Below, one piece after another: positions 6,879-12,541 of a stretch of 12,541 nucleotides of DNA. A program made the position numbers and the translations under genes. This stretch comes from Planctomycetota bacterium (lineage in GTDB: Bacteria > Planctomycetota > PUPC01 > JABMSA01 > JAUWKK01), in NCBI GenBank assembly GCA_030614245.1, contig JAUWKK010000041.1, positions 1 to 12,541 on the forward strand. Reading direction: 5' to 3'. The notes under the pieces are model-generated. The model searched no databases and was not told the DNA's origin. It saw only the letters and a list, made by a program, of their open reading frames with translations. How positions within the stretch are numbered: position 1 is the first letter of the stretch; each line of letters opens with the position of its first letter.

Positions 6879-7943
6879 ATGGCGAGAGCGACGAAGAAGG
6901 CAAAGAGATCCCGAAAAAAGACGGCAGCGAAGACACCTGCCGCGCGGGCACTCAAGCGCGAGGAGAAGGTGCACTTCCTGCACCAGATGATGCAGATCCG
7001 AGCGTTCGAGGATAAGGTTTTCGAGCTGCTGGCCCGCGACGTGCTCAAGGGCGCCAGCCACGTGTATGCCGGGCAGGAGGCGATAGCCGTCGGTGCGTGC
7101 TCCGTTATCGAGCCGACCGACTACATCACGAGTACTCATCGCGGCCACGGGCACTGCCTCGCACGGGGTGGCGAGCTCGACAGGATGCTGGCCGAGCTGT
7201 GCGGCAAGGCGACCGGCTATTGCAAGGGCCGAGGCGGCTCGATGCACATCGCCGACACGAGCGCCGGCAACTTGGGCGCTACCGGCATAGTTGGCGGAAA
7301 CATCCCCGTCGCGACCGGCGCCGGCCTCGCGTGCAAGTTCAACGGCAGGAACCAGGTGGTACTGTGCTTCTTCGGCGATGGCGCGTCGAATAACGGGACG
7401 TTCCACGAGTCGCTCAATATGGCCGGCGCGTGGCAGCTCCCGGTAGTCTACATCTGCGAGAACAACCTCTACGGGATGTCCGTCTCGACGGATGTTGCGT
7501 GCTCCGTGAAGGATATCGCCACGCGCGGCGTAGCGTACGGAATGCCGGGCGAGATTGCCGACGGGATGAAAGTGCTCGAAGTCCGCGAGGCCGTTGCCCG
7601 TGCAGTGGCAAGAGCACGAGAGGGCGGAGGCCCAACGCTGCTCGAATGCAAGGCGTATCGATACCGCGGCCACTCGCGGAGCGATCCGCGGAAATACCGG
7701 ACCCGCGAAGAGGAAGATCACTGGCACAGCCGCGATCCCATCGAGCAGTTCTCCAACCTGCTAGTGAAGACCAGGGCAATGACCAGGAAGCAGGTGGCCG
7801 ACCTGCACGTGCAGGTGGAACTGGAAATCGCCGCGGCCGAGAAATTCGCGCTCGAAGAGAGCGAGTATCCCGACCCGTCCGAGCTTCACGACGACGTATA
7901 CGTCGGCTGGAAGAAAGGGCCGATGGGACTGGAGAAAGTATAA
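6879..7943 (+). CDS. pdhA: pyruvate/acetoin dehydrogenase-type E1 component, alpha subunit
   Basis: A 354-residue TPP-dependent E1-alpha subunit of a 2-oxoacid-type dehydrogenase complex; with the beta subunit it decarboxylates the substrate and acylates the E2 lipoyl group. It shows GQEAIAVGA, TSTHRGHGH, GRGGSMHIAD, GATGIVGGNIPVATGAGLA, the TPP/Mg motif GDG (166-168) to ENN, and YRYRGHSRSDP of the phosphorylation-loop region. The family's usual N-terminus begins near KREEKVHFLHQM. Before it lies an extra tail of about 25 residues, very rich in Lys, Arg and Ala (13 basic residues in the first 30) and reminiscent of histone H1 tails. The sequence resembles AcoA as much as bacterial pyruvate dehydrogenase E1-alpha, so the substrate may be pyruvate or acetoin; the symbol is provisional. 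Confidence 0.9.
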   Translation: MARATKKAKRSRKKTAAKTPAARALKREEKVHFLHQMMQIRAFEDKVFELLARDVLKGASHVYAGQEAIAVGACSVIEPTDYITSTHRGHGHCLARGGELDRMLAELCGKATGYCKGRGGSMHIADTSAGNLGATGIVGGNIPVATGAGLACKFNGRNQVVLCFFGDGASNNGTFHESLNMAGAWQLPVVYICENNLYGMSVSTDVACSVKDIATRGVAYGMPGEIADGMKVLEVREAVARAVARAREGGGPTLLECKAYRYRGHSRSDPRKYRTREEEDHWHSRDPIEQFSNLLVKTRAMTRKQVADLHVQVELEIAAAEKFALEESEYPDPSELHDDVYVGWKKGPMGLEKV

Positions 7944-7954
7944 AGGAACAGCGG

Positions 7955-8101
7955 GTGCCGGCTCCCACGGACGGATACCTGACGCACAACTGGCTGGTTG
8001 CGGTGGCGAAGGAAACCGGCGGCCGCACAAGAAATAGGCCGATATCGTATGGGGCTGTTTGCCAACCGCCCTTTCACAGTCAAGAACGGATGAAAGGTTA
8101 G
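7955..8101 (+). CDS. possible 48-residue small protein between the E1 subunit genes
   Basis: A GTG-initiated open frame in the 164-nt gap between E1-alpha and E1-beta, preceded at good spacing by AAAGGAA (7942-7948). It starts VPAPTDGYLTHNWLVAVAKE and ends QERMKG. Its stop lies 6 nt before the E1-beta ATG, and its last codons contain the E1-beta Shine-Dalgarno (GAAAGG). I recognise no family. The second half has little third-position GC bias, unlike the neighbours, so it may be non-coding. Confidence 0.22.
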   Translation: MPAPTDGYLTHNWLVAVAKETGGRTRNRPISYGAVCQPPFHSQERMKG

Positions 8102-8107
8102 CCGACT

Positions 8108-9082
8108 ATGGCCGAGGTTACTTTCTGGCAGGCAATCCGCGATGCGCTCCGCGACGAGATGCTTCGCGACGAGAAGGTCTTCGTGATGGGCGAGGACGTG
8201 GGCATCTACGGCGGCGCCTACGGCGCGACGCGCGATCTCTGGGAGGAGTTCGGCAGCGAGCGCGTCCGCGACACCGCGATCTCCGAGGCGGCCATCGCCG
8301 GCGCGGCCGTCGGGGCTGCTATGTGCGGATACCGCCCCGTGGCCGAGATCATGTACATGGACTTCCTGACCATCGCGATGGACCAGTTCGTGAACCAGGG
8401 CGGCAAGAACCGGTATATGTTCGGCGGCAAGACGACCGTGCCGATGGTGCTGCGCACCCAGGGCGGTGCGGGCCGCTGCATCGCGGCGCAGCATTCGCAG
8501 AGCCTCGAAGCGTGGTTCGTGCACGCACCGGGCGTGTTCGTCGTCAGCCCGTCGAATCCATACGATGCCAAGGGCCTGCTCAAGGCGTCCATCCGCGACG
8601 ATAATCCCGTCCGTTTCTTCGAGCACAAGATGATCTACGGAATGAAGGGCGAAGTCCCCGAAGAGGACTACGTCGTCCCGTTAGGCCGGGCAAACGTAAC
8701 GCACGAAGGCGACGACGTGACGATCGTCATCTACTCGATGATGGCGAACCTCGCGCTCGAAGCCGCAGGGATACTCGAGCAAGACGGCATTTCAGCGGAG
8801 GTGATCGACTTGCGCAGCCTCAAGCCGCTCGACGTGGATACGATCCTGCGCTCGGTGCGCAAGACCGGCCGAGTGCTGCTGGCTTCGGAAGGCTGCGAGA
8901 ACAACAACGCCGTGACCGAGGTCGCCATGCGCATCAACGAGCACGGCTTCGATTATCTCGATGCGCCGATGAAGCGCATCTGCGCCGCCGACGTGCCGAT
9001 CCCGATGAGCCCGACGCTCGAAGATGCCTGTATACCGACGGCGCCGCGAATCGCCGAAGCTGCGAAAGAGCTCGTCGGCTGA
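8108..9082 (+). CDS. pdhB: pyruvate/acetoin dehydrogenase-type E1 component, beta subunit
   Basis: A 324-residue E1-beta subunit, the transketolase-like partner of E1-alpha. It starts AEVTFWQAIRDALRDEM and has VFVMGEDVGIYGGAYG and TAISEAAIAGAAVG with Glu60, the residue that activates the TPP aminopyrimidine. The region around QHSQSLEAWF holds the catalytic His129. The C-terminal transketolase domain carries VIDLRSLKPLD and DAPMKRICAADVPIPMSPTLE. The usual EA..GG.GAEIAA strand reads ASEGCENNNAVTEVAM, somewhat divergent. Length is normal for the family. GAAAGG upstream of the ATG serves as ribosome binding site. It follows E1-alpha after a 164-nt gap, which is wide for this operon, and precedes E2 by 61 nt. 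Confidence 0.92.
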   Translation: MAEVTFWQAIRDALRDEMLRDEKVFVMGEDVGIYGGAYGATRDLWEEFGSERVRDTAISEAAIAGAAVGAAMCGYRPVAEIMYMDFLTIAMDQFVNQGGKNRYMFGGKTTVPMVLRTQGGAGRCIAAQHSQSLEAWFVHAPGVFVVSPSNPYDAKGLLKASIRDDNPVRFFEHKMIYGMKGEVPEEDYVVPLGRANVTHEGDDVTIVIYSMMANLALEAAGILEQDGISAEVIDLRSLKPLDVDTILRSVRKTGRVLLASEGCENNNAVTEVAMRINEHGFDYLDAPMKRICAADVPIPMSPTLEDACIPTAPRIAEAAKELVG

Positions 9083-9093
9083 ACTGTTCCCCG

Positions 9094-9124
9094 GCCTGCA
9101 CAACCCCTCCACAGGCGGGCAGGC
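9094..9124 (+). repeat. short imperfect hairpin and repeat remnant between E1-beta and E2
   Basis: GCCTGC (9094-9099) and GCAGGC (9119-9124) pair. The stretch 9104-9124 matches 12176-12196, at the head of the downstream repeat array, at 19 of 21 bases (CCCCTCC, then GGCGGGCAGGC). This suggests a fragment of the same intergenic repeat family inside the operon. It leaves room for the E2 ribosome binding site at 9135. Confidence 0.4.
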
Positions 9125-9143
9125 GCAGTAATTGGAGAGCTAC

Positions 9144-10439
9144 ATGCTTCAGGAAGTGCTGCTGCCGAAACTCGGCCAGACGATGGAAGATGCCACCATC
9201 GAGCGATGGATCAAGAATGAAGGCGACACGGTCAAACGCGGCGACGTGCTGCTCGAGATCACTACCGACAAGGCGACGCTGGAGGTCGAGTCGTACGCCG
9301 AGGGCAAGCTGCTGAAGGTGCTTGGCAAGGCCGGCGACGTGCTGCCCGTCAATGCCGTTCTGGCTTATGTGGGCGAGGATGGCGACGAGATCCCCGAGGC
9401 CGCTCCCGCCGCGCCGAAAGCCATACCGGCTGCTGAGCCCGCTCCCGCCGCTGCTGTTCCTGCTTCCCAGGCTGCGCCGGAAGCGGGGCCGGCCGGGCGG
9501 ATATTCGCATCGCCGCGAGCGAGGGCGCTGGCGAAGGCCGAAGGGGTACCGATGGAGGCCATCCGGGGCACAGGCCCGAACGGCCGGATAGTCGAGAAAG
9601 ACGTCAAGGCTTGGCTCGAACGTGCCTCGAGTGTCTCCGCGACGCCGACGGCCCGGCAGATCGCGGCGCAGTCCGCCGTTGACATCACGACCATCGCCGG
9701 CAGCGGACCCGGCGGCCGCATGCTGAAGCAGGATGTGCTGGGCGCAGCCCCATGTACCCCGGCTGCGGGCGAGAAACCGAGCGCCATGCGGCGGATTGTT
9801 GCCGAGCGGATGAGCCTCTCGAAGCGCGAATCGCCGCACTTCTACCTCGATTTCAACGTCGATATGACCGTCGCGGTCGCGTATCGCACGGCCCTCAACT
9901 CGGGCCGCGAGCAGAAGATATCTTTCAATGACATTCTGGCAAAAGGCTGCGCGGCATGCATCAAGGCCGTGCCGCAGATCAATACCGTCTGGGTGGACGG
10001 CCGGGTCGTGCGCAAGAGCGAGATCAACATCTCGCTGGCAATAGCGCTCGAAGAGGGCCTCATGGTGCCCGTCGTGCGCAATGTGGATCGGAAGAGCCTC
10101 GATGAAATTTCCGCCGAGAGCCGTGAGCTGATCGAGAAGGCCCGGGGCAAGCGCCTGCTGCCCGAAGAATGCGAAGGCGGCTCGCTGACTATCTCGAATA
10201 TGGGAATGTTCGGCGTCAACAGCTTTTACCCGGTGATAAATCCCGGCGAAAGCTGTATCATAGGCGTCGGAGCCATCGTCGACACGCCCGTCGTGCGCGA
10301 CGGCGGAATATGCGTGAGAAAGATGATGAACCTTTCGATGAGCTGCGATCACCGCGTCGTAGACGGCGCAGTCGCAGCGAAATTCGTATCGCTGTTGAAG
10401 AACTACCTCGAGACGCTCGAACCGCCGGTCGTGGCGTGA
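9144..10439 (+). CDS. pdhC: dihydrolipoamide acyltransferase E2 with two E3/E1-binding domains
   Basis: A 431-residue E2 core subunit that carries the swinging lipoyl arm and transfers the acyl group to CoA. Residues about 2-78 are a lipoyl domain with the lipoyl-lysine Lys43 in TTDKATLEVES. A Pro/Ala linker runs to about 119. Two peripheral-subunit-binding domains follow: 120-159 (ASPRARALAKAEG to KDVKAWL) and 166-201 (ATPTARQIAAQS to KQDVLGA). The CoA-acyltransferase domain spans about 211-431, with ESPHFYL, SNMGMFG, and DHRVVDG (catalytic His403, Asp407). One binding domain is the usual number. The ATG at 9144 is preferred over TTG at 9132 because GGAGAG sits just ahead of it and MLQEVLLPKLGQ is the standard start. 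No E3 gene follows, so E3 must be encoded elsewhere. Confidence 0.93.
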   Translation: MLQEVLLPKLGQTMEDATIERWIKNEGDTVKRGDVLLEITTDKATLEVESYAEGKLLKVLGKAGDVLPVNAVLAYVGEDGDEIPEAAPAAPKAIPAAEPAPAAAVPASQAAPEAGPAGRIFASPRARALAKAEGVPMEAIRGTGPNGRIVEKDVKAWLERASSVSATPTARQIAAQSAVDITTIAGSGPGGRMLKQDVLGAAPCTPAAGEKPSAMRRIVAERMSLSKRESPHFYLDFNVDMTVAVAYRTALNSGREQKISFNDILAKGCAACIKAVPQINTVWVDGRVVRKSEINISLAIALEEGLMVPVVRNVDRKSLDEISAESRELIEKARGKRLLPEECEGGSLTISNMGMFGVNSFYPVINPGESCIIGVGAIVDTPVVRDGGICVRKMMNLSMSCDHRVVDGAVAAKFVSLLKNYLETLEPPVVA

Positions 10440-10478
10440 TGTTTTATCAAGAAAGGTGCAGCTATCAACCCAGATGCA

Positions 10479-11099
10479 TTGCTGGCGCGCATTCCGGACA
10501 TGCTCATCATGGCGCTGCCGATACTGTGGGCGCTGACGATCCATGAGTATGCCCACGGTTATGTTGCCGTTTGGGCTGGAGATCCGACGCCCCAGGTGAA
10601 CGGCCGACTGACGCTCAATCCGCTGGCTCACCTGGATCTCATCGGCACTTTGTGCTTCTTCTTCGTAGGGTTCGGCTGGGCGAAACCTGTGCCGGTGAAC
10701 CCATATAACTTTCGGAACCTGCGCCGGGACAACATCCTCGTCTCGGTGGCCGGCGTAACTATGAACATGGCTACGGCGGTTGTGGCTGCGCTGATCTTTC
10801 GCCTGGTAGCTCATGCCGGTTTTGCTCCGGCAGGGGGGTTCGGATCGATCCTCGTCATGTGGCTTGTAATGTCAGTACGCTTCAATGTCGTGCTGGCGGT
10901 CTTCAATCTGCTGCCGATCCCACCGCTGGACGGCTCGCACATAATCGAGACGTTCGTGCCCCACGATAAGGCCCAACAGTGGCAGAATTTCGCCCGGATG
11001 GGGCCGTTCATTCTCCTGCTGCTGATATTCACCGATGTTGTCGGCAAGATCCTGCGTGCCGTTGTGTGGCCAGTGTCTGACCTGATGCTCGGGGTTTGA
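10479..11099 (+). CDS. site-2-protease-like M50 zinc membrane metallopeptidase
   Basis: An intramembrane metalloprotease of the M50 family, 206 residues if read from TTG 10479. The active-site HExxH is HEYAH (His22, Glu23, His26) in the first membrane helix. The third metal ligand is Asp151 in NLLPIPPLDGSH, in a later helix. Around five hydrophobic segments are present (about 6-25, 55-70, 89-112, 121-148 and 175-200), and GWAKPVPVNP marks the usual S2P-like group. No PDZ or CBS domain is attached, so this is the short form; its substrate is unknown. The start is uncertain. A good GAAAGGTG at 10451-10458 is too far from TTG 10479 but ideally placed for ATC at 10464. ATG 10500 would begin inside the first helix. 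It lies just after E2, with no functional link visible. Confidence 0.88.
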   Translation: MLARIPDMLIMALPILWALTIHEYAHGYVAVWAGDPTPQVNGRLTLNPLAHLDLIGTLCFFFVGFGWAKPVPVNPYNFRNLRRDNILVSVAGVTMNMATAVVAALIFRLVAHAGFAPAGGFGSILVMWLVMSVRFNVVLAVFNLLPIPPLDGSHIIETFVPHDKAQQWQNFARMGPFILLLLIFTDVVGKILRAVVWPVSDLMLGV

Positions 11100-11118
11100 C
11101 GGCGCCGAAAGAGGCACT

Positions 11119-12135
11119 ATGCAAGCAAAGGAACAATGCCAGATGTCGAAGCAACGTATCCTGAGCGGAATGCGGCCGACCGGCCGCCTGCACATCGGCC
11201 ACCTGTTCGGCGCGCTCTCGAACTGGGCGGCCCTGCAGGACGAATATGATTGCTTCTACATGATCGCCGACTGGCACGCGCTGATGAGCGAATGGAAGAA
11301 TCCCGGCCCGATAAGGCACAACACGCTCGATAACGTCGCCGACTGGATCGCCTGCGGGCTCGATCCCGACCGCTCGACCATCTTCGTGCAGTCCGACGTG
11401 CCGCAGCATTGCGAGCTCCACCTGATCCTCTCGACGATCACGCCCGTCTCGTGGCTCGAACGCTGCCCGACTTACAAGGAGCAGCTCCAGGCGCTCTCCG
11501 AGAAGGACGTGCGGAACTATGCCTTCCTGGGCTACCCCGTCCTGCAGGCATCGGACATCCTCATCTACAAGGCAACTACGGTGCCGGTGGGCGAGGATCA
11601 GGTCGCGCATCTCGAGCTGACCCGCGAGATCGTCCGGCGGTTCAACTCGACCTACGGCGAGGTCTTCCCCGAGCCTAAGCCGAAGCTGACGAAGTCCGCC
11701 CGCGTCCTCGGGCTGGACGGGCGAAAGATGAGCAAGAGCTACGACAACGCCATAGATCTTGCCGATACGCCCGAGGATACGGAAACGAAGGTCAAGTCGA
11801 TGTTCACCGATCCGCAGCGCCAGCGGCTGAAAGACCCCGGCCGGCCCGAGATATGCAACGTGCACAGCTATTACCAGGTATTCGCACCGGAACTCGTCCG
11901 GACCGTCGCCGAAGAATGCCGAACCGCAAGCCGAGGCTGCACCGACTGCAAGGCGGCGCTCGCGGGGATCGTCAACGGGTATCTGTCCGGCATGCGCGAG
12001 AAACGCCGCGAGATACTCGCCGCGCCGGACACCCTGCACGATATCCTCAAGGCAGGCGCCGGGCACGCCGCCGAAACTGCCAACGAGACGCTCGTAGATG
12101 TCCGCAGGGCATTGGAATGGAAAGAGCGCTGGTGA
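11119..12135 (+). CDS. trpS: tryptophanyl-tRNA synthetase
   Basis: A 338-residue class Ic aminoacyl-tRNA synthetase charging tRNA-Trp in the cytoplasm. The ATP-binding HIGH motif is at residues 25-28 within GMRPTGRLHIGHL, and KMSKS at 203-207 within GLDGRKMSKSYDNAI. Between them are the tryptophan-pocket region YMIADWHAL, the dimer-interface YPVLQASDILIYKA, and VGEDQVAHLELTREIVRRFN. Length is normal for the bacterial compact type. The ATG at 11119 has AGAGG at good spacing; the next ATG at 11143 (MSKQRIL) is a possible alternative that would remove eight residues. It lies 19 nt after the M50 gene, so it probably sits at the end of the long co-directional run. No T-box or attenuator fits in that gap. 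The gene is followed by a repeat array. Confidence 0.96.
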   Translation: MQAKEQCQMSKQRILSGMRPTGRLHIGHLFGALSNWAALQDEYDCFYMIADWHALMSEWKNPGPIRHNTLDNVADWIACGLDPDRSTIFVQSDVPQHCELHLILSTITPVSWLERCPTYKEQLQALSEKDVRNYAFLGYPVLQASDILIYKATTVPVGEDQVAHLELTREIVRRFNSTYGEVFPEPKPKLTKSARVLGLDGRKMSKSYDNAIDLADTPEDTETKVKSMFTDPQRQRLKDPGRPEICNVHSYYQVFAPELVRTVAEECRTASRGCTDCKAALAGIVNGYLSGMREKRREILAAPDTLHDILKAGAGHAAETANETLVDVRRALEWKERW

Positions 12136-12154
12136 ATGTGGGGCTGGCTTTATA

Positions 12155-12177
12155 GGCTGCCGACTAATCGGCTGGCC
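12155..12177 (+). terminator. hairpin downstream of trpS
   Basis: GCCGA (12159-12163), loop CTAA, TCGGC (12168-12172), with weaker outer pairing GGC/GCC around a bulge. It begins about 20 nt after the trpS stop. No T-run follows, so its role as a terminator is tentative. Its ATCGGCTGGC segment is shared with the repeat linkers downstream. Confidence 0.3.
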
Positions 12178-12193
12178 CCTCCTGAGGCGGGCA

Positions 12194-12276
12194 GGCATGC
12201 CGTAGGCAGGCAGGCTGGAAAGCCTGCCCCACGTAAAGCAGGCGGCGGCTTGCAAGCCCCGTAAGGGGCGTAGTAG
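12194..12276. repeat. structured intergenic repeat, copy A
   Basis: An 83-bp unit, identical to copy B except at one base in the first stem. It contains a GTAG tetranucleotide (12202-12205) leading into the hairpin GGCAGGCT (12209-12216), GGAA loop, AGCCTGCC (12221-12228). The 12-bp palindrome GGCTTGCAAGCC and the hairpin GCCCC-GTAA-GGGGC follow, ending GTAGTAG. GGAA and GTAA are both GNRA-type tetraloops. An extra 20 bp at its head, CCCCTCCTGAGGCGGGCAGG, separates it from the shared ATCGGCTGG. Confidence 0.85.
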
Positions 12277-12359
12277 GAAAGCCCACGGCAACGCCGTGGG
12301 TTAAGGTTGACGAGTCAAATCCCAGCCCTGAAGGGGCGGAGTAGCGCTGGGAATCGGCT
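12277..12359. repeat. repeat-array linker with two further hairpins
   Basis: The segment between copies A and B. It holds a perfect 8-bp stem, CCCACGGC (12282-12289) and GCCGTGGG (12293-12300), with a 3-nt loop. A second structure has outer arms CCCAGC (12321-12326) and GCTGGG (12346-12351) around an inner CCC-TGAA-GGG. Its GGGGCGGAGTAG (12333-12344) is a variant of the GGGGCGTAGTAG end of the 83-bp copies, so a related but different unit is interleaved. The last 15 bp recur between copies B and C. Confidence 0.7.
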
Positions 12360-12442
12360 GGCATGCCGTAGGCAGGCTGGCTGGAAAGCCTGCCCCACGT
12401 AAAGCAGGCGGCGGCTTGCAAGCCCCGTAAGGGGCGTAGTAG
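12360..12442. repeat. structured intergenic repeat, copy B
   Basis: An 83-bp unit with GGCATGCC at its head, GTAG at 12368-12371, and the stem GGCAGGCT (12371-12378) with AGCCTGCC (12387-12394) around an 8-nt loop. The palindrome GGCTTGCAAGCC and the GCCCC-GTAA-GGGGC hairpin follow. It differs from copy A by one base. A 15-bp linker, CGCTGGGAATCGGCT, precedes it (12345-12359) and follows it (12443-12457). Confidence 0.85.
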
Positions 12443-12457
12443 CGCTGGGAATCGGCT

Positions 12458-12541
12458 GGCCATGCCGTAGGCAGGCTGGCTGGAAAGCCTGCCCCACGTA
12501 AAGCAGGCGGCGGCTTGCAAGCCCCGTAAGGGGCGTAGTAG
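12458..12541. repeat. structured intergenic repeat, copy C (at window edge)
   Basis: An 84-bp unit identical to copy B except for one extra C (GGCCATGCC at its head). It ends at the last base of the window with the same GTAGTAG, so the array may continue beyond. The B-to-C period is about 98-99 bp, making this pair a true tandem repeat. Confidence 0.85.

Noticed and set aside
5739..7727. 662-codon open frame on the - strand
   Set aside because: It lies antisense to nnrD, the Zn-dehydrogenase and E1-alpha, all of which show full family motifs. It is His/Arg/Ala-rich with no recognisable domain, as expected from GC-rich third positions.
10439..10546. ATG overlapping the E2 stop (TGATG) with a 35-codon frame
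   Set aside because: It runs out of frame through the M50 gene's N-terminal helix. The His-rich peptide is a shadow frame.
8934..10814. 626-codon open frame on the - strand
   Set aside because: Antisense to E1-beta, E2 and the M50 gene. Low-complexity Arg/His composition and no motif.
11100..11118. T-box or Trp attenuator before trpS
   Set aside because: Only 19 nt separate the M50 stop from the trpS start, too little for such an element.
11029..12291. 420-codon open frame on the - strand
   Set aside because: Antisense to trpS and running into the repeat array; no family features.
12164..12520. 118-codon - strand frame with repeated RLLYVGQAFQPACLRH-like peptides
   Set aside because: It is a translation of the DNA repeats. 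The hairpins and near-perfect nucleotide identity explain it better than a protein.
12194..12541. CRISPR array
   Set aside because: Repeats are 83-84 bp and the B/C linker is the same 15 bp that precedes B. There are no unique spacers of 25-45 bp and no cas genes.

Overview
The window is a GC-rich bacterial stretch (roughly 60% G+C by eye) with every convincing gene on the + strand. GTG and TTG starts, short intergenic gaps and several long spurious antisense ORFs fit GC-rich coding DNA. Two features lean towards a Planctomycetota- or Armatimonadota-like Gram-negative bacterium from an environmental genome: the gene styles (an S41 protease with an N-terminal anchor, a TsaD with a PGLIGAL segment, a B-box-like zinc-ribbon membrane protein), and palindromic intergenic repeats with GCCCC-GTAA-GGGGC hairpins. 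This placement is a weak inference.

Region 1 (1-1238) holds the 3' part of a threonine aldolase-family PLP enzyme and a small membrane protein with an N-terminal zinc-binding Cys/His cluster. Region 2 (1239-1649) has no gene. It holds a terminator-like stem-loop, a 95-bp element with 15-bp inverted termini, a 10-bp motif found three times, a good sigma70-type promoter, and a hairpin that frames the ctpA ribosome binding site.

Region 3 (1650-12135) is one co-directional run, likely one or two operons. It carries ctpA (periplasmic processing protease), tsaD (t6A tRNA modification), larB (first step of the nickel-pincer cofactor pathway), nnrD (NAD(P)HX repair, 4-nt overlap with larB), a zinc-dependent medium-chain dehydrogenase, and the E1-alpha, E1-beta and E2 genes of a pyruvate- or acetoin-dehydrogenase-type complex. 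An M50 site-2-protease-like membrane peptidase and trpS follow. No E3 (dihydrolipoamide dehydrogenase) gene is in the window. A dyad next to a perfect TATAAT at the end of nnrD may start a separate unit for the dehydrogenase and E1/E2 genes. The Zn-dehydrogenase plus E1/E2 order resembles acetoin/butanediol (aco) operons as well as pdh operons, so the substrate cannot be settled here.

Region 4 (12136-12541) is non-coding and packed with repeats: three near-identical 83-84-bp copies, each with several hairpins, plus a linker with two more. The array runs to the window edge.

I see no clear new biological system; most of the content is housekeeping. The points most worth following are the altered PLP-site residues in the aldolase homologue, the two E3/E1-binding domains in E2, the larB-nnrD coupling, the dyad/TATAAT site, the ctpA leader hairpin, and the structured repeat family with a 5' GTAG foot.
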